Shown piece after piece: positions 33,341-45,029 of a stretch of 64,000 nt of DNA. Numbering within the stretch: the stretch's first letter is position 1; the number at the start of each line of letters is the position of its first letter. Under the pieces are notes generated by a model, which was given only the letters and a program-made list of their open reading frames with translations, searched no databases and was not told the origin of the DNA. Source of the stretch: Lampris incognitus (lineage: Eukaryota > Chordata > Actinopteri > Lampriformes > Lampridae); NCBI RefSeq assembly GCF_029633865.1, contig NC_079216.1, positions 20,890,019 to 20,954,018 on the forward strand. Direction: 5' to 3'. The position numbers and the translations under genes were made by a program.

Positions 33341-34149
33341 GTTTAATAGCTATAGCAGAGGATGAGGCTTAGCTACTAGATTGTAGCTTAAATCTATACC
33401 TTTGTTATCCCAGGTATACCGATACTCATCTGGAGCACTGAACATCAACCTGAACGTCAATACATTCTGCCCCTATTCTAGGTCAATGCAGCAAACATGT
33501 ATTGTACAGAGGTATTGCCTCTCTAGTTCCCCCCTAAGACGTGAAGTAGTTATCTGTAGTACTGCAGACGATTTCTTGAAATAGTCTTGTTCTGTTGTAC
33601 TGCTCCGCTGTTATAAAGCAGCGTTACTGGATTGACTGATTTGTTTTGATCTAACAGTTCCCAAAAGGCCGTCAAAACAAAGCACTGGTAGCAGGAGTGC
33701 CCTGTCAGAGCACCAGCTCCAACAGTGGATAAATATCTGCCTCAGTCATCTGAGGTCCCCCGAATCTGTCATGACTGCTCTCTGTGACATGAGCACTCCC
33801 TGGCCTCCAGACAGCAGAGGCTTACAGAGGTACCCTCCAGTCAAATACCCTTTAGTCACACAGAACTCTTTCCTTTTAGGGAAAAAGTGGATGAAGGAAA
33901 CATTCAGATGTCTCATCCTCTCTGTCTGCCAACGTTACTTTCTTTAAAGTCCCTCCCAGAAACAAGCCCAAAGCAATCCCTGCCCTTCAGCTGTACTTTA
34001 TTGTTAGCCTGGTTAGAATCTTGTTTTACTCTGTTGGTAAGACTGTGGATTTGTGCATCAAAATGCAGCCCTGTTGCACAAGTGTTTGAGATCTATTTTT
34101 TCTTGATAATATATGTAACCGGTCAAACACTGCCTGATGGCTATGATGC
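33341..34149. other. Non-coding, nothing recognised
   Basis: No identifiable gene or repeat. Confidence 0.3.
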
Positions 34150-34358
34150 ATTATGACATTTGACAGATAAACAGGCTAATGATGACATATTTATAATGCA
34201 TAAATCCGTTTTAAATTGACATAATGTGTCATAAAGGTGGTTATGAGGTGTTGTGAGTGTGTATACATGGTTATAATGAATCTTACAATGACTTATAGGG
34301 CATTATAGATGCTTATAGGGCGTTATAGATGCAAGCTTCATAGAAAGTGTTACCGTTG
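34150..34358. repeat. MITE-like segment ending AAGTGTTACC
   Basis: Repeated words TTATAATG, GGCATTATAGATGC and TTATAGGG and an AGTGTTACC end resemble non-autonomous fish DNA elements. The left end was not fixed. Confidence 0.4.
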
Positions 34359-34429
34359 TTACACTCCGTTTCCATCTTCAGTCTGACATTGCCACCACTC
34401 TTACCGAGATCCGTAAGAAAAGATGACGA

Positions 34430-34700
34430 CAGGGGTACTTCTGCCACCATCGTACAATGCTGTGATTGCAGCGATTCCCCAATCCTCTGTGAATAGTACG
34501 CATGGCTGTTGAAACTCTAGTTAATGGTCACGGTAATCTGCATATGAAACTGGTCATTGGTTTCGGTCATTATGCCGCTGTGGGGACACCTGCAGTCAGT
34601 TGAGACTGAAGAGGTCACTTAGATGAGTGATGAAACATTGTTCTCAATAATCGCCGTGTCCAGATGAACTGATTCGCCTTTCTGGGATTTTCTAACCTGG
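34430..34700 (+). mobile_element. Penelope-like element 3' UTR fragment
   Basis: Shares with 47795-48264 and 51300-51425 the words TACAATGCTGTGATTGCA, CTCTGTGAATAGTAC, TCATTATGC, CCTGCAGTCAGTTGAGACTG and CCAGATGAACTGATTC. No coding part is attached. Confidence 0.75.
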
Positions 34701-35660
34701 ATTATTGAGCACGCATCAAGACATTTTGGCTGTTTCATCTCATGATGCCTGACTAGTCAGTCAACTCAGTGGAATAGGCAGATTCAAAGGTCTGGACCCA
34801 GGCAAAGTCAAACAACTATGTAGGGAAACCTACTTAATGTTTGTAATTCTGATTATATTTTGAAAAAAAAGTCACACTAAGCCTTATAGATTATTACAGA
34901 GGGATCAGCAAACAAAATGTACTAATTTACATATGATTTTTGTTATTTTTGGACCTAAGCATAGTTTTTTTCTCATTATTGGAGAAATCCGTCAATATCA
35001 CCAATTGCTGTGCCTCTCCAAGATGATTTAAAGTTCAAGGCCAGAGAGCTCAACACTATGACAGAATTATAGAAGGTGTCTTACCAGTGTGGGGACACTG
35101 GCCTATAGCTTTGGGAAGATAAGCTGAAATGTGTGACTGCCACCCTCTTGCTCGGTACGATCTAAGTACTGCAGCGGCTGAGAGAAGTTTTTGCCCTGAG
35201 GCTATTCACTAATCCCCCTCCAGATCCCTCGGGCTCCTCCGTAGCATTGTGAAGATTCAAAGAAGCCTCTGATTATTAAATGTCTTTGGTTTGAAAGACA
35301 TCCCACACCCCAATCTTAACCGTCTTTGTAGTTTTCCGTCCTTTAGATCCTAATTGGACAAGGCTGGGGATTTTCGTAAAAGTGTTTTAGGCCAAGGAAT
35401 AGGAAAGAACATCTAGGAGGTTTTAAATTCATTCATGTCCTATATTATCTCTTTCTAGTTAAAACTCATCAGTAAAAGCTGCAGCTAGCAATCAATTGGT
35501 TCCAATTTACAGAGTTTAGTAAATGATTTAAGTCTGCAATATGAGCCATAGTGACCAACTTTGCAGAATTATTTTAACAGAATTTGGACAGAATTTGTGA
35601 GCAATATCACACAGATTTGCAGGTTTGTGATATATTACACACACACACACACCATATATA
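34701..35660. other. Non-coding, nothing recognised
   Basis: AT-rich, no gene or repeat end seen. A short CA run lies at 35636-35650. Confidence 0.3.
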
Positions 35661-35664
35661 TATA

Positions 35665-35800
35665 TATGGCCCTGTGATGGTCTGGCGGCCTGTCCAGGGT
35701 ATCTCCCTGCCTGCTGCCCAATGACTGCTGAGATAGGCTCCAGCATCCCCCTGACCACGAGTAAGGATGAGCGGTTTGGATAATGAATGAATGAATATAT
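35665..35800 (+). repeat. Fish interspersed repeat (3' tail only)
   Basis: GGCCCTGTGATGG, AATGACTGCTGAGATAGGC and GAGCGGTTTGGATAATGAAT match the tail of 2513-2935. Confidence 0.8.
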
Positions 35801-36014
35801 ATGGTTTCTGCCCTGAGGCTGTTCTGTATCAATGTGGAGAAATCTTGAGACATAAAGCTAGTGCCTCAAAGGCATACAAACAACAGACTGTTAGTAATAC
35901 AAGGATTAGGATTTTCACGTGTTTTATGTTTTTCACAAACTCAGGTTTGTTTGACATGCTAGACCCATAAAATCGTTTCCAATGTGGTTGATTTTCTCTC
36001 TACTTGTGTCCCTA

Positions 36015-36265
36015 TTCAAAGAAGTTCATCTGGACACAGCATTTATTGACAGATATGTTTCATCACTCATCTAAGTGACCTCTTCAGTCTCAACTGACTG
36101 CAGGTGTCCCCACCCTTATAAACAATACAGTGCCTAGCGACCCAAACCAACGACCAATTTCATATGCACATACATATGGGCGTGACCATTAACTGGAGTT
36201 ACTACAGTGGCCACGTGTACTATTCACAGAGGGTTGGGGAATAGTTGCAGTCAGAGCACTGTAAG
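36015..36265 (-). mobile_element. Penelope-like element 3' UTR fragment
   Basis: The reverse strand aligns with 34430-34700 over most of its length (GTTCATCTGGACACAGC, CAACTGACTGCAGGTG, CTATTCACAGAGG). Non-coding. Confidence 0.75.
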
Positions 36266-36703
36266 ATGCTATTGCAAAGTAGCATTAACATTAGCCCCTG
36301 ATGTTTCCATTTTCTTTATGCTAAGGTAATATTAGCAAGGCTGATTCTGTCATAATCACGATGTCATTAAACAATTTGCTTCTGGATTTGTGGTGGAACT
36401 TGAGACTCATTCACGAGACAATAGTGTGGACATGTAGATAAAACTGATGTATGTTACTTACATAGTTAAAGGGAATGGTTGGTACAGTAGCCAAACTATG
36501 TCAGCTGAGGAGGCGGCAAATGCCAAGCTCACTGAAAATGACAAAAGTTGAATTGAAATGACCTTGTGACGGGTTTTCTTTCAGATATAGTAGATGTGAA
36601 ATCAGTTTATAGACGTCATATCTAAGCCCTGTCTTCTAATTGACCAAACAGCAGTTGCAATACCTGCAAAAAACACATTGATTTTTCACTACCCACCCAC
36701 ACC

Positions 36704-36744
<41 letters not shown>

Positions 36745-36884
36745 GACGTTCTATTTATATAGCAATGTCATGATGACAACATTGTGTGAGTAAATGCAAG
36801 ATGGGTGGCAACGTTTGTGATAATTTACTTAATTTTAACTGTGGTGTGTGAATGAAATGTTCATCATCTGGTTCCGTTTCAGAA
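36266..36884. other. Non-coding; CA microsatellite
   Basis: A (CCCA)(CA)n run lies at 36692-36742. Nothing else recognised. Confidence 0.4.
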
Positions 36885-37034
36885 TGAGAGCATCAGGGGA
36901 CAGCGAGGGACTGCAGATTGAGGCAGGTGTGGGATGCATGTGGAGCTGGAGCTCGAGGCAGTTATGGATATTAAGGGTGCAGCACACACATTCCCACTGT
37001 CAGACCTCTTTAAGAGGGCCAAAAAGAAGAAATG
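36885..37034 (+). other. Unidentified terminal-exon-like ORF
   Basis: A pyrimidine-rich stretch with TTTCAG ends at 36881. An open frame (after a TGA near 36918) reads to a stop at 37034 and ends DIKGAAHTFPLSDLFKRAKK, a plausible basic C-terminus. I cannot name it. The in-frame TGA between acceptor and ORF is a difficulty. It may be chance. Confidence 0.2.
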
Positions 37035-37035
37035 A

Positions 37036-37092
37036 GGACATTCTCTCTCTCTCTTTCTCTCTCTATCTTTCTGTCTGTCTCTCTCTCTCTCG
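37036..37092. repeat. (TC)n-rich microsatellite
   Basis: Imperfect TC/TCTG run. Confidence 0.9.
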
Positions 37093-37395
37093 CTACTAAA
37101 ACATAACATAAACTGTTTTCCAGTAGATTTTTCAGTTGTTGTACATATTGTCTTTTTGTTATTATTATTTTTTTTTTGATGAACTTGGTTGTATAGTGGC
37201 AATGCACTTTAATACAATTTTGGACACGGCTCTTGACTCACAACTGTTTCTTTTCTTTTCTTTTCTTTTTTAATGTCATGAATGGATGCCCCCCTTACTT
37301 CACTTTTGTAGCAGTAGGATTACATTAATTCTAAGGTTAGTTGTTCCCTATATCCTCATGCGAAATCCGACTGTAAATCTATACTTTAAAGCTAA
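37093..37395. other. Non-coding spacer
   Basis: T-rich runs (TTTTC repeats near 37250); nothing else seen. Confidence 0.4.
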
Positions 37396-37530
37396 TGTAA
37401 ACTAGTAATAAGACACGTTAGCCCCCAGCTAACGGATCTGACCCTTTAGCCGAGCGGTTAGTGATGTCGCCTTGTGGTGCAGTACACCTCGTATCGAATC
37501 CCGCACCGGGCAAGAAAATAACCGGCTACA
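37396..37530 (+). mobile_element. TRIM-like element, copy 6: solo LTR
   Basis: 135 bp, TGTAAACTAG to CCGGCTACA, with TTTAGCCGAGCGGTTAGTG and a diverged T-arm (GTATCGAATCCC). CTAA flanks both sides (37392-37395, 37531-37534), supporting a 4-bp target duplication for the family. Confidence 0.75.
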
Positions 37531-37835
37531 CTAATATTAAAAAAAGCGTTTTCTTCCCGGGAGAGCATGCCCCCAGAACTCCCAAGGGGGTTTGCGCCTC
37601 TGTCACCCTCCCCCCTTTTGAATCTGCATCCCTGGACAAAGCTAAGGGATGATCCCTATCTGATGAACTTTTCTCTGGGCACATGTTTACCTGACTTAAA
37701 AAATATTCTTGATCTGTCAAAGAATAGCTTGTTTGCAGTCACGTGATTCTGATGACGCGCGAGATTCAGATGGAGGGCAGGAAGTGAAAAGCAGAATGGA
37801 CGAGATGTTGCTAGTTTAGCCCGAACTGTGCTCGT

Positions 37836-38027
37836 TTAGACAATATCATGAGAGAAAGGTATAAATAGAAAGTAAGATATGTTGGACATGAGCCTTATGT
37901 TATGAAGAGTGATTCTTTTGACGAAGTGGTCACTGCACACACGCGCGTTACCCGACTCCGCTCCTCCCGACCCCAGACGACGGTTCGCGAGCCATTTTTT
38001 CCGGCGTTTTCGGTCAATTTCTTGCAT
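37836..38027 (-). pseudogene. THAP zinc-finger remnant
   Basis: The minus strand reads KRRKKWLANRRLGSGG and ARVCSDHFV, the second half of a THAP DNA-binding domain (W, then C-x2-H), as in THAP proteins and THAP-containing transposases. The upstream C-x2-C half was not found in frame. Probably part of a dead DNA transposon; a host THAP gene cannot be excluded. Confidence 0.5.
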
Positions 38028-39394
38028 TTCCCCCCCTCATGAACAACAACTTTTGGTACTCAATAAAACCTCCTTGTGGTTTCTCAGTTAATGACGCCAA
38101 ACATAGGCATTTCGAAAGTTTGTGATAGTGCTTCCTATCACTTCATGTCCTCCGTCGGTAGTTCGTGACGTCACATGCAAACAACCGATGGATACACAAT
38201 ACACACACCGAGGGCATAGAAAACAAAAAGATTGGCAGTGATTGCTTGACAGAACGTATTGCCCCCAATGTCACCAGTTTGAGCACTGGTGACAGCATTG
38301 AAGGAACTCCTTGTGGGCGAAGCAGACAGGGCTCATCCAAAGCAATGGCCAAATGGTAGAGGAGCCTGCAATTACAAGTGTCTGCAGTTTTGCCGGCTCT
38401 CTGTGAGGAGATTTGCTGGGCAACGGAGAGGCATGCAACGTGGCTCTTCAATATCGATATGCCAACTGCCCTTGCCATGTAGCAGCAGTGTTTCCTGCAG
38501 CTAATATTAACCCCCTCCTCCATGATTTACCTGACACCCGCAGAGATAACGCCATGATTTAAGTCTTGCTCCACTCACAACAGTTACTCGCAACCAGATA
38601 TCTGAAAAAGGGCGTTGTTGACCAAGGTATGTCACTTAATCGATAACACTGTCATGGCAACATACCACCTCATCTCTATAAATCCAAATGATCCCTTTAA
38701 TGTGCAGCAGCATGCTAAACCCCTATGGGTACCTATGGGTTTAGCTGAACCCATTCTAAACCGAAGCCTTGCTAGTCAAATGCCAAGTGACACAGCAACA
38801 GCCCCAGCATTTCAGGTTGATGTGCAAAACATAACCTAATGATGTGGAGTACCGACAGCATTTTCTGTTAGAGGACGGAAGTGAAAGTCAAGCCAAGTGA
38901 AATTCGAACATGACTAGGTTTAAGGCTTGATCGCGACTACATTTAATAAATGGCTGTTCTTGTATGACTGTTTAAAAAGCGGCTGTTTTGACATCGGTTC
39001 CGTGAGCAGCTGATGGCGTAAAAGAAAACTGTTCGTGACGCTTCATTTTGAAAGAGCGACGGCCAATGGGGAAACTCCAGCTCGACTGCCCGACCAATGG
39101 TGAAGCTCCATCACCCACTCAGGCACTCGCTCACTCACAGACGACCCGCATGCGTGGGGCTGGCCCCGCTGTTGCAGTCCGGTCAAAAATACAAAGCCAG
39201 CAGTGGCGATGCCAGGTAGCAGTTATGAATTGGGGGGCACTGGAAAGCTTGCAAATGTAGATAAAAGCACGAAACATCAAACTTCTATGCGCAGTTGCAG
39301 GACAGGTGAAAAAATGTAGACAGGAAAAGTGAGTCAGCACATAGGGCGTTAAATGACACATCTCTGGCTCTATCCGCCAAAAACCTGTTATATG
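38028..39394. other. Non-coding, unidentified
   Basis: A 126-codon minus-strand frame at 38143-38523 has no recognisable domain. The adjacent THAP remnant suggests that part of this could be transposon sequence, but nothing more can be supported. Confidence 0.3.
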
Positions 39395-39560
39395 TTTGTG
39401 GTGACGCTAAGGGACCACTCCAAGACACACGTCTGTTAGCATACGCTTCTTTACTTGAACACCCACGTCACACTCCTTCTCCGCTCTTACAGTCACTTAC
39501 ATCCTATCGTGTCCGCTAGCTCCCCCTACTGTCCTCCAACTGCATCAACTCAAGACATCA
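39395..39560 (-). mobile_element. Possible LTR fragment
   Basis: On the minus strand it starts TGATGTCTTG and ends CGTCACCACA, with GGGGGAGCTAGCGG in between. No partner LTR, primer site or reliable target duplication was found. Confidence 0.3.
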
Positions 39561-40180
39561 CGATGTTATTACACGGTTATTAATGGGATCATAAATGTGT
39601 ACAGTGTTTTTTTTGTGGCCATAAGAAACTGTCCTACAGCAAGAATAACTGTATTCAGTAGAATAACTTAACCCTTGTGCTGTGTTCGAAAGCTGTTTCT
39701 GTCCCATGTGTGCGCGGGTCAATTTTGAACCCTTAGTCCAACACACTCAAAAACAATGACTATCATCCAATATTGTTTTTACTACATCATAACTAACTTA
39801 TTATGCATTCATAATCATACAATCCTGTTGTAATTTTATTTTATGGCCCCAAGATACATTACACCACATATTTTTAAGTTAAAAATGGGAATAAGTTCAT
39901 TCATCATATTCCCTATATTGAAGACAGTGGATGATTATGTTATCTGAATATAACAGACTGATATTAGAATACAATTTCAAAAAAAAAGTTTTTAGAACTT
40001 CATATTATTAACTATAGTAACCTCTGTGGTGTTATGGGTCAAAATTGACCCATATAGATTTATGTTAGAAAAAGGTAAAAAAAACAAAACAAGCTTTTTT
40101 TCAAAAACACAACTTTATCTGATTCAAAATAGCAGATTGAAATGAAACACAAACATGAACAAGGGTGTTTCTGTGTATCC

Positions 40181-40273
<93 letters not shown>
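40181..40273. repeat. (GT)n microsatellite
   Basis: About 46 GT units in the 3' UTR region of the piggyBac gene. Confidence 0.97.
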
Positions 40274-40274
<1 letters not shown>

Positions 40275-40275
40275 T

Positions 40276-42120
40276 TCACATGCACGAATCACAGTATGCA
40301 GTTGTTTGAGTGTGCTCCCTGCAGATGTATTTTTTACAAGTGTGGCAAGTTGTGCTGGTTTTTCTGTCCTTGTTGGAAGGGCAGGACTGGCACCTCTTTC
40401 TCTTGCTGCCACTGGCATTCTCTGGTTCAGTCCTAGTGGAGGTTGCTGATGTGGTTGCAGCCTGCAGCTCTCTCACCAAGTTGGCAGAGCCAGGAGTTCG
40501 GGGAACCGACTGACGTTGTTCAATGTGGGGATTCACCAGAGCTCTCCCCAGCTCCTGAAGAAAGAGCCTCCTCTTGTTGAACTTGCCGTTGTTCCACCCA
40601 GGATTTATTTCAGTTCACACCACGAACGCACTGGAGGCTGAGACATCAAGAATGTTATAAAAGAAAGCCAATGGCCACCGGGCCGTCTTCCTTTGGCAAG
40701 TGTACGTGCCAGTGACCTTGTCGAGGTTGTCGACTCCGCCTTTGTTCCTGTTGTAGTCCAGGATAATGTTTGGCTTTTTGTCCTCCCTACTGCTCACAGC
40801 AGCATTCTTGTGGAGGGTGGACATCATGACGACATTTGTCGTTTTCTTTGGACAGTATGACACTGTTGTGGTGGTCTCCGTAAATGCAAACTTCGAGGAG
40901 AGAGGGGCTCTGTCCTTTGTGTCTAGCAGTGCAGAAGGAAGCTCAGGTTTATTCTTCCTGACTTTCCTACCATGGTCAGTTTTTTCCTCAGCAGTTCTTG
41001 GCCGAGGGCATAAGATGTGAAGAAGTTATCACAGGTGATGTTGTGCCCTCGAAGCCCTTGTGTCATGTTCAGCACCACCCGCATGCCTTGATTTTTCTCT
41101 GCCACTCCACTTGCAGATTTTCCGGTGTATACTTGCATGTTCCATGCATATAGCTGGTCCTGGCATCGCACGCTGCCCAGATTTTAATCCCGCATTTCCC
41201 AGGTTTGCTTGGGATATACTGCCTGAAGGGACAGCGGCCTCTGAACGGGACTAGTCACTCATCTACAGTGACCTCTGGCCCTGGATTGTAGACGCATGGC
41301 AAGCGTTCCACCCACTTGTCCCAAACCTCCCTAATGGGAGCAAGTTTGTCATGAGCATGGCGAGCAACTCTGGTTTCCCGATTGTCAAAGCGAATGACTC
41401 TTGACAAAACATGGAAGATCTGAAGTGACATGGTCGCACAAAAAATATTCCAGCCTGTCTCAGCATCCCATAGGCTGGCAGTAGCCTCATTATTGGATCT
41501 GTAAGGCAAGGCAATACAAGGCAGGTTTATTTGTCTGCCACATTTCAACAACAAGGGCAAAAGAAACAAATTATAAAAGGACATTTGAGTTCATAAGAGA
41601 ATAAAATTACAATGCAGAATACACACCTGTACATGCTAGCAAGAAGCAACAGCCCAAAGTAAGCATCCAGATAGGTTTTGTCTATTTTCTTCCAACTGTT
41701 GCTAAACACTCTTTTCTCTTCCAGGTTCATCATCTCAATCAAGATAGTGTGGATAGTCTGTGGTAAGAACAGCTCAAATGCTGTCTTTATATCTTGGACA
41801 TCTGACACTGCAAATCTAGTGGGCCCAGGGGTCATTCTGATGATGTTCTGAACTTGTGCTCGGCCTTTGGTTTCATAAGGGATCTTGGACCATGCCATCT
41901 TGCCATTCCTTGACATGAAGACCTCCTGTTGTTCTCCCTCATCCAGGCCTACGTCCTCATCAGATGTGTCTTCATCATGTTCAGGCACATACTCCACATC
42001 ATCTTCATCCTCAGACACATCTTCTTCAATTTCAGCCTGATCTCTCTCCCCCAAAGCCTGACCTCCCTCCTCAAAGATGCGATCAAGAGCCTCACGGGCA
42101 GTGAAAAATCTTTTGCTCAT
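40276..42120 (-). pseudogene. piggyBac transposase, two exons, inactivated
   Basis: piggyBac (PGBD-type) transposases excise precisely at TTAA. Exon 1 (42120-41627) has an acidic N-terminus (EEDVSEDEDDVEYVPEH) and the start of the catalytic core. Exon 2 starts at 41498 with SNNEATASLWDAETG, then IFHVLSRVIRFDNRE, EVTVDE (catalytic Asp region), CPFRQYIPSKPGK and TCDNFFTSY. A Cys/His-rich C-terminal finger (CQSCPSNKD, CHTCKKYICREH) ends at 40276. Lesions: in-frame stops at 41255-41257 and near 40613, and frame changes near 41150 and 40970. It matches the family in length and domain order. It is a transposon gene, not a domesticated PGBD gene, because TTAA-bounded ends are still present. Confidence 0.9.
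41499..41626 (-). other. 128-bp spliceosomal intron in the piggyBac transposase
   Basis: On the minus strand the donor AG|GTGTGTATT and acceptor TGCCTTACAG|A join the two coding parts in one frame exactly at a conserved point of the core. The intron has a pyrimidine-rich tail. Confidence 0.85.
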
Positions 42121-42731
42121 TGTGAAATCGACAGATACGGCTGAATGAAACTCAAATAACCTTGGCAGAGATATTTATAGAAGTTTATGCGAGACAATTT
42201 GTGCAATGTTGCTCATGCCACGCCCCCCACTAGATGATCAAAGCCGACACTGTACTGCGAGAAAATAATTGTTCCCGTGGAGGGAGGGGGGTGTGTTCAG
42301 GTTCAAGTTTAATTTCAGGGTCAGTGTCCATATTCTGTGAGAAAGGTTGAGTTCCCGTGGGAGGAGGGGTGCCAGAGGGATTGGGAGTACAAGTGCATAC
42401 TGCGAGAAAAGAATTGCTCCCATGGAGGAAGGGGGTGGGGGTGGGGTGTCTAAAGTAAAAAATGAATCTTGATTAAGCCAAATTTGACCCAGAGTTACCC
42501 ACAACATTTCAATGCACTGCTGGGTCTTCCCAGACCCGAACACCAAATGATACCCTTTTTTTTTCAGAGACCTTCAGAATTGGCTAAAATGGTCAAAATC
42601 GGTTTTGTAGTGTTTATATAGCTGTTGTGGAGGATATCATGATGCCTTGTTCCAATAAAAAAAAAACTCGATGGTAATTATTATATAATTTTAACTTGAA
42701 ATGGGTCATGGCAGACCCGAACACAACATAA

Positions 42732-44036
42732 TTAATAGTTCCCACTACAGTGCCAAGCAGGACAACCGGTCTTCCCGCCCCCGTCACAATGGGGTTCTGA
42801 TTGTTTCTGGTAAGCAGTGGTGGATTATGAGAACATTGTGCTTTCCCTGCAGAGATACGGGTTCTCTACTTACATGTCCCATTCACAGCTAAAGTAAAAA
42901 TTGACCTTTTTGAATAGTGGGCATTGCAAGTTTAAGAAGAAAAATAACTCCTTTGAGCAGCGTGGATTATTTTGTGCAATGGAACTGAAATAAAGTGAAG
43001 CCAAGCTCGGTAAAAGCTCCTGTGGCAGTAGTAACTTTGCAGCACGCAGGTTGAGGCGTTTCAGCTTGACTGGCTGTCACTTTTCCTGAGGGATACAAAG
43101 CAATCTCTGCCCACATAAAGTTAGAATCGCTGCAAGTCTCAGAGAAATCATAAAGGAGTGAATTGCCTTAAACTGAATTTCGTTGAGAGAAAGGGAATGG
43201 CATTGCAAGGGACACGTGGTGTGAACAGATTTGTGCACTTTCACTTAACCAGATACAGATTTAAGCACCACACGCCCTATAGACAATGTTAAAAACATCC
43301 AGTCCAGGGTGCACCTTCGGAGATTTGCTGCGTATTGTCCAACAGTAAACCACAGCCGTGCTGGGGGGTTAAATGGCCATGGAGATGGCAGAAGTACTTC
43401 TTCTGTAATTTAAGAGTGTCGTCTGTAGTTACAGTCCCATCACTAGGGCTTTCAAATAGAGTGATGAAGGAGGACGAGGAGGGGATGACACCAGGGTGAG
43501 AGACACGGGGGGCAGAATGGGAGATGGTGAAGTTCAGGGTGAAGAAGGGAATGCGGCGAGGTGAGGAAGATGAAGGCAAACAATGCAGAGGGAGGCGGGT
43601 ACACGCATGAAGAGAGTCACCATGCATGGTGGGTAGAGGGTACGACGAGTTTGCGTGTGCACGTGTGTGTGATAGAGCGGGGAGATGAGTCGAAAGTGGA
43701 GGAACGGGAGAATGGAAAGAAAGAGAAGGAGAAGAAAGCGTTTGAGCGCTGGCTCCGGAGGATTACCTTCCGTGTTGACATTTGGACTCTGATAATCAGG
43801 TGTTCCAGTTCTGCTTCCCCGAGGAGCCCAAGAAAAGATGATAGAACAATGAGCTTTTCTCTCTCTCCTTCCCTCTCCCCCGAGATAAACAGTGTTGTTG
43901 TTCCTCCTTTGGTGCATGTTTATGTTTCTATAAATCCTCCGGGGATTTCGCAGCGCGGCCGGTATTGTCTGTCTGTGTGTGTCTCTGATTGTTAACGCAA
44001 AATACACACAAAGCATCTACATATACCTAAAACCTG
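42732..44036. other. Non-coding, nothing recognised
   Basis: Open frames at 43561-43995 (+) and 43534-44016 (-) overlap on opposite strands in purine/pyrimidine-biased DNA and show no domain. I regard both as chance. Confidence 0.35.
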
Positions 44037-44468
44037 TTTGTGTATGTGTGTATATGTGTATGTGTGTATATGTGTATGTGTGTATGTGTGTGTATATGTG
44101 TATATGTGTATGTGTGTATGTGTGTGTATATGTGTATGTGTATGTGCATGTATATGTGTACGTGTGAGTGTGTGTGCATGCATGCACGTGCCTGTGTGGG
44201 CGTGTCTACAAACAGCAATAGGAGAATGGGTAATCAGTGGGGATGTGTGTCATCAGGGAGAAAAATCCTGGCTGCTCAGCCAGAGAAGATGAAGACGCAC
44301 GCCCCCCCCCCCCACACACACACACTCACACTCACACACACACACACACCTTATATGTTTTTTCACTCTCCTTTCCTGGTTGCCTTTTGGATGTCATCAG
44401 CATGGTGTGGTGTGATGTGTGTGGTGTGTGTGTGTGCTGTGGTGTGTGTGTGTGTGTGTGTGTGATGT

Positions 44469-44538
<70 letters not shown>

Positions 44539-44540
44539 TG
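44037..44540. repeat. Microsatellite cluster: (TGTGTATA)n, (CA)n, (GT)n
   Basis: TG/TATG repeats at 44037-44200, a C-run and CA run at 44301-44350, and a long GT run with GATG interruptions at 44402-44537. All ORFs here are artefacts. Confidence 0.93.
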
Positions 44541-45029
44541 CTCATCATGTACATGTGTGGAGCATTTCATGTGGAGCACCATGGTTGTGTAGGAGAAAGT
44601 CGTGTGGACTCCATGCCAGTGTAACAGTGTAACAGATAGTTATTGTGAAGTCAGGAACTTGTATTAATTAAGCTCAGTAATCAGCTGCTCTTCTTTAATG
44701 TTTGACTTCCTGCTAATGGGAGAAACATCCTTTTAAAGGCTGGAAACACTTTTTACATTTTACAACTTGTTCTTTGAAACAACTTTGCAATCTTACAATT
44801 TTTGCCCAGTTTTGTAGTTTGGGTTGCTCCACAGGAAACCTGAGAGGAGAACTATCCCAGTTCCGTGTTAATAGCGTCTCTCACATCTGTGGCTCACTTA
44901 GGGCTAATTCTTGTTATTTTTGACAACTCCAGCAATTCCATAATATACTATTATTATTCAGGCTTCTTGTTGGCCAAGCCTCACAGAATGTGTGTTCAAA
45001 TTGTAAAGTCTACTGCATCACTACAAGTG
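44541..45029. other. Non-coding, nothing recognised
   Basis: No gene or repeat terminus seen. Confidence 0.35.

Larger units (their letters stand above)
39672..42731 (-). mobile_element. piggyBac DNA transposon, full-length but inactive
   Basis: TTAA flanks both ends (39668-39671, 42732-42735), the piggyBac target site. The ends share a TGTGTTCG core (left CCCTTGTGCTGTGTTCG; right reads TTATGTTGTGTTCGGG in reverse complement), and GGTCAAAATTGACC-like words lie inside the left end. The minus strand carries a transposase with several lesions. A GT microsatellite has expanded just after its stop. Confidence 0.85.

Noticed and set aside
39672..42731. Domesticated PGBD host gene
   Set aside because: TTAA-flanked ends are still present and the coding region has stops and frameshifts, so it is a dead transposon copy.
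43534..44016. Overlapping 144-codon (+) and 160-codon (-) ORFs
   Set aside because: Opposite-strand frames in composition-biased DNA with no domain; one cannot support either.
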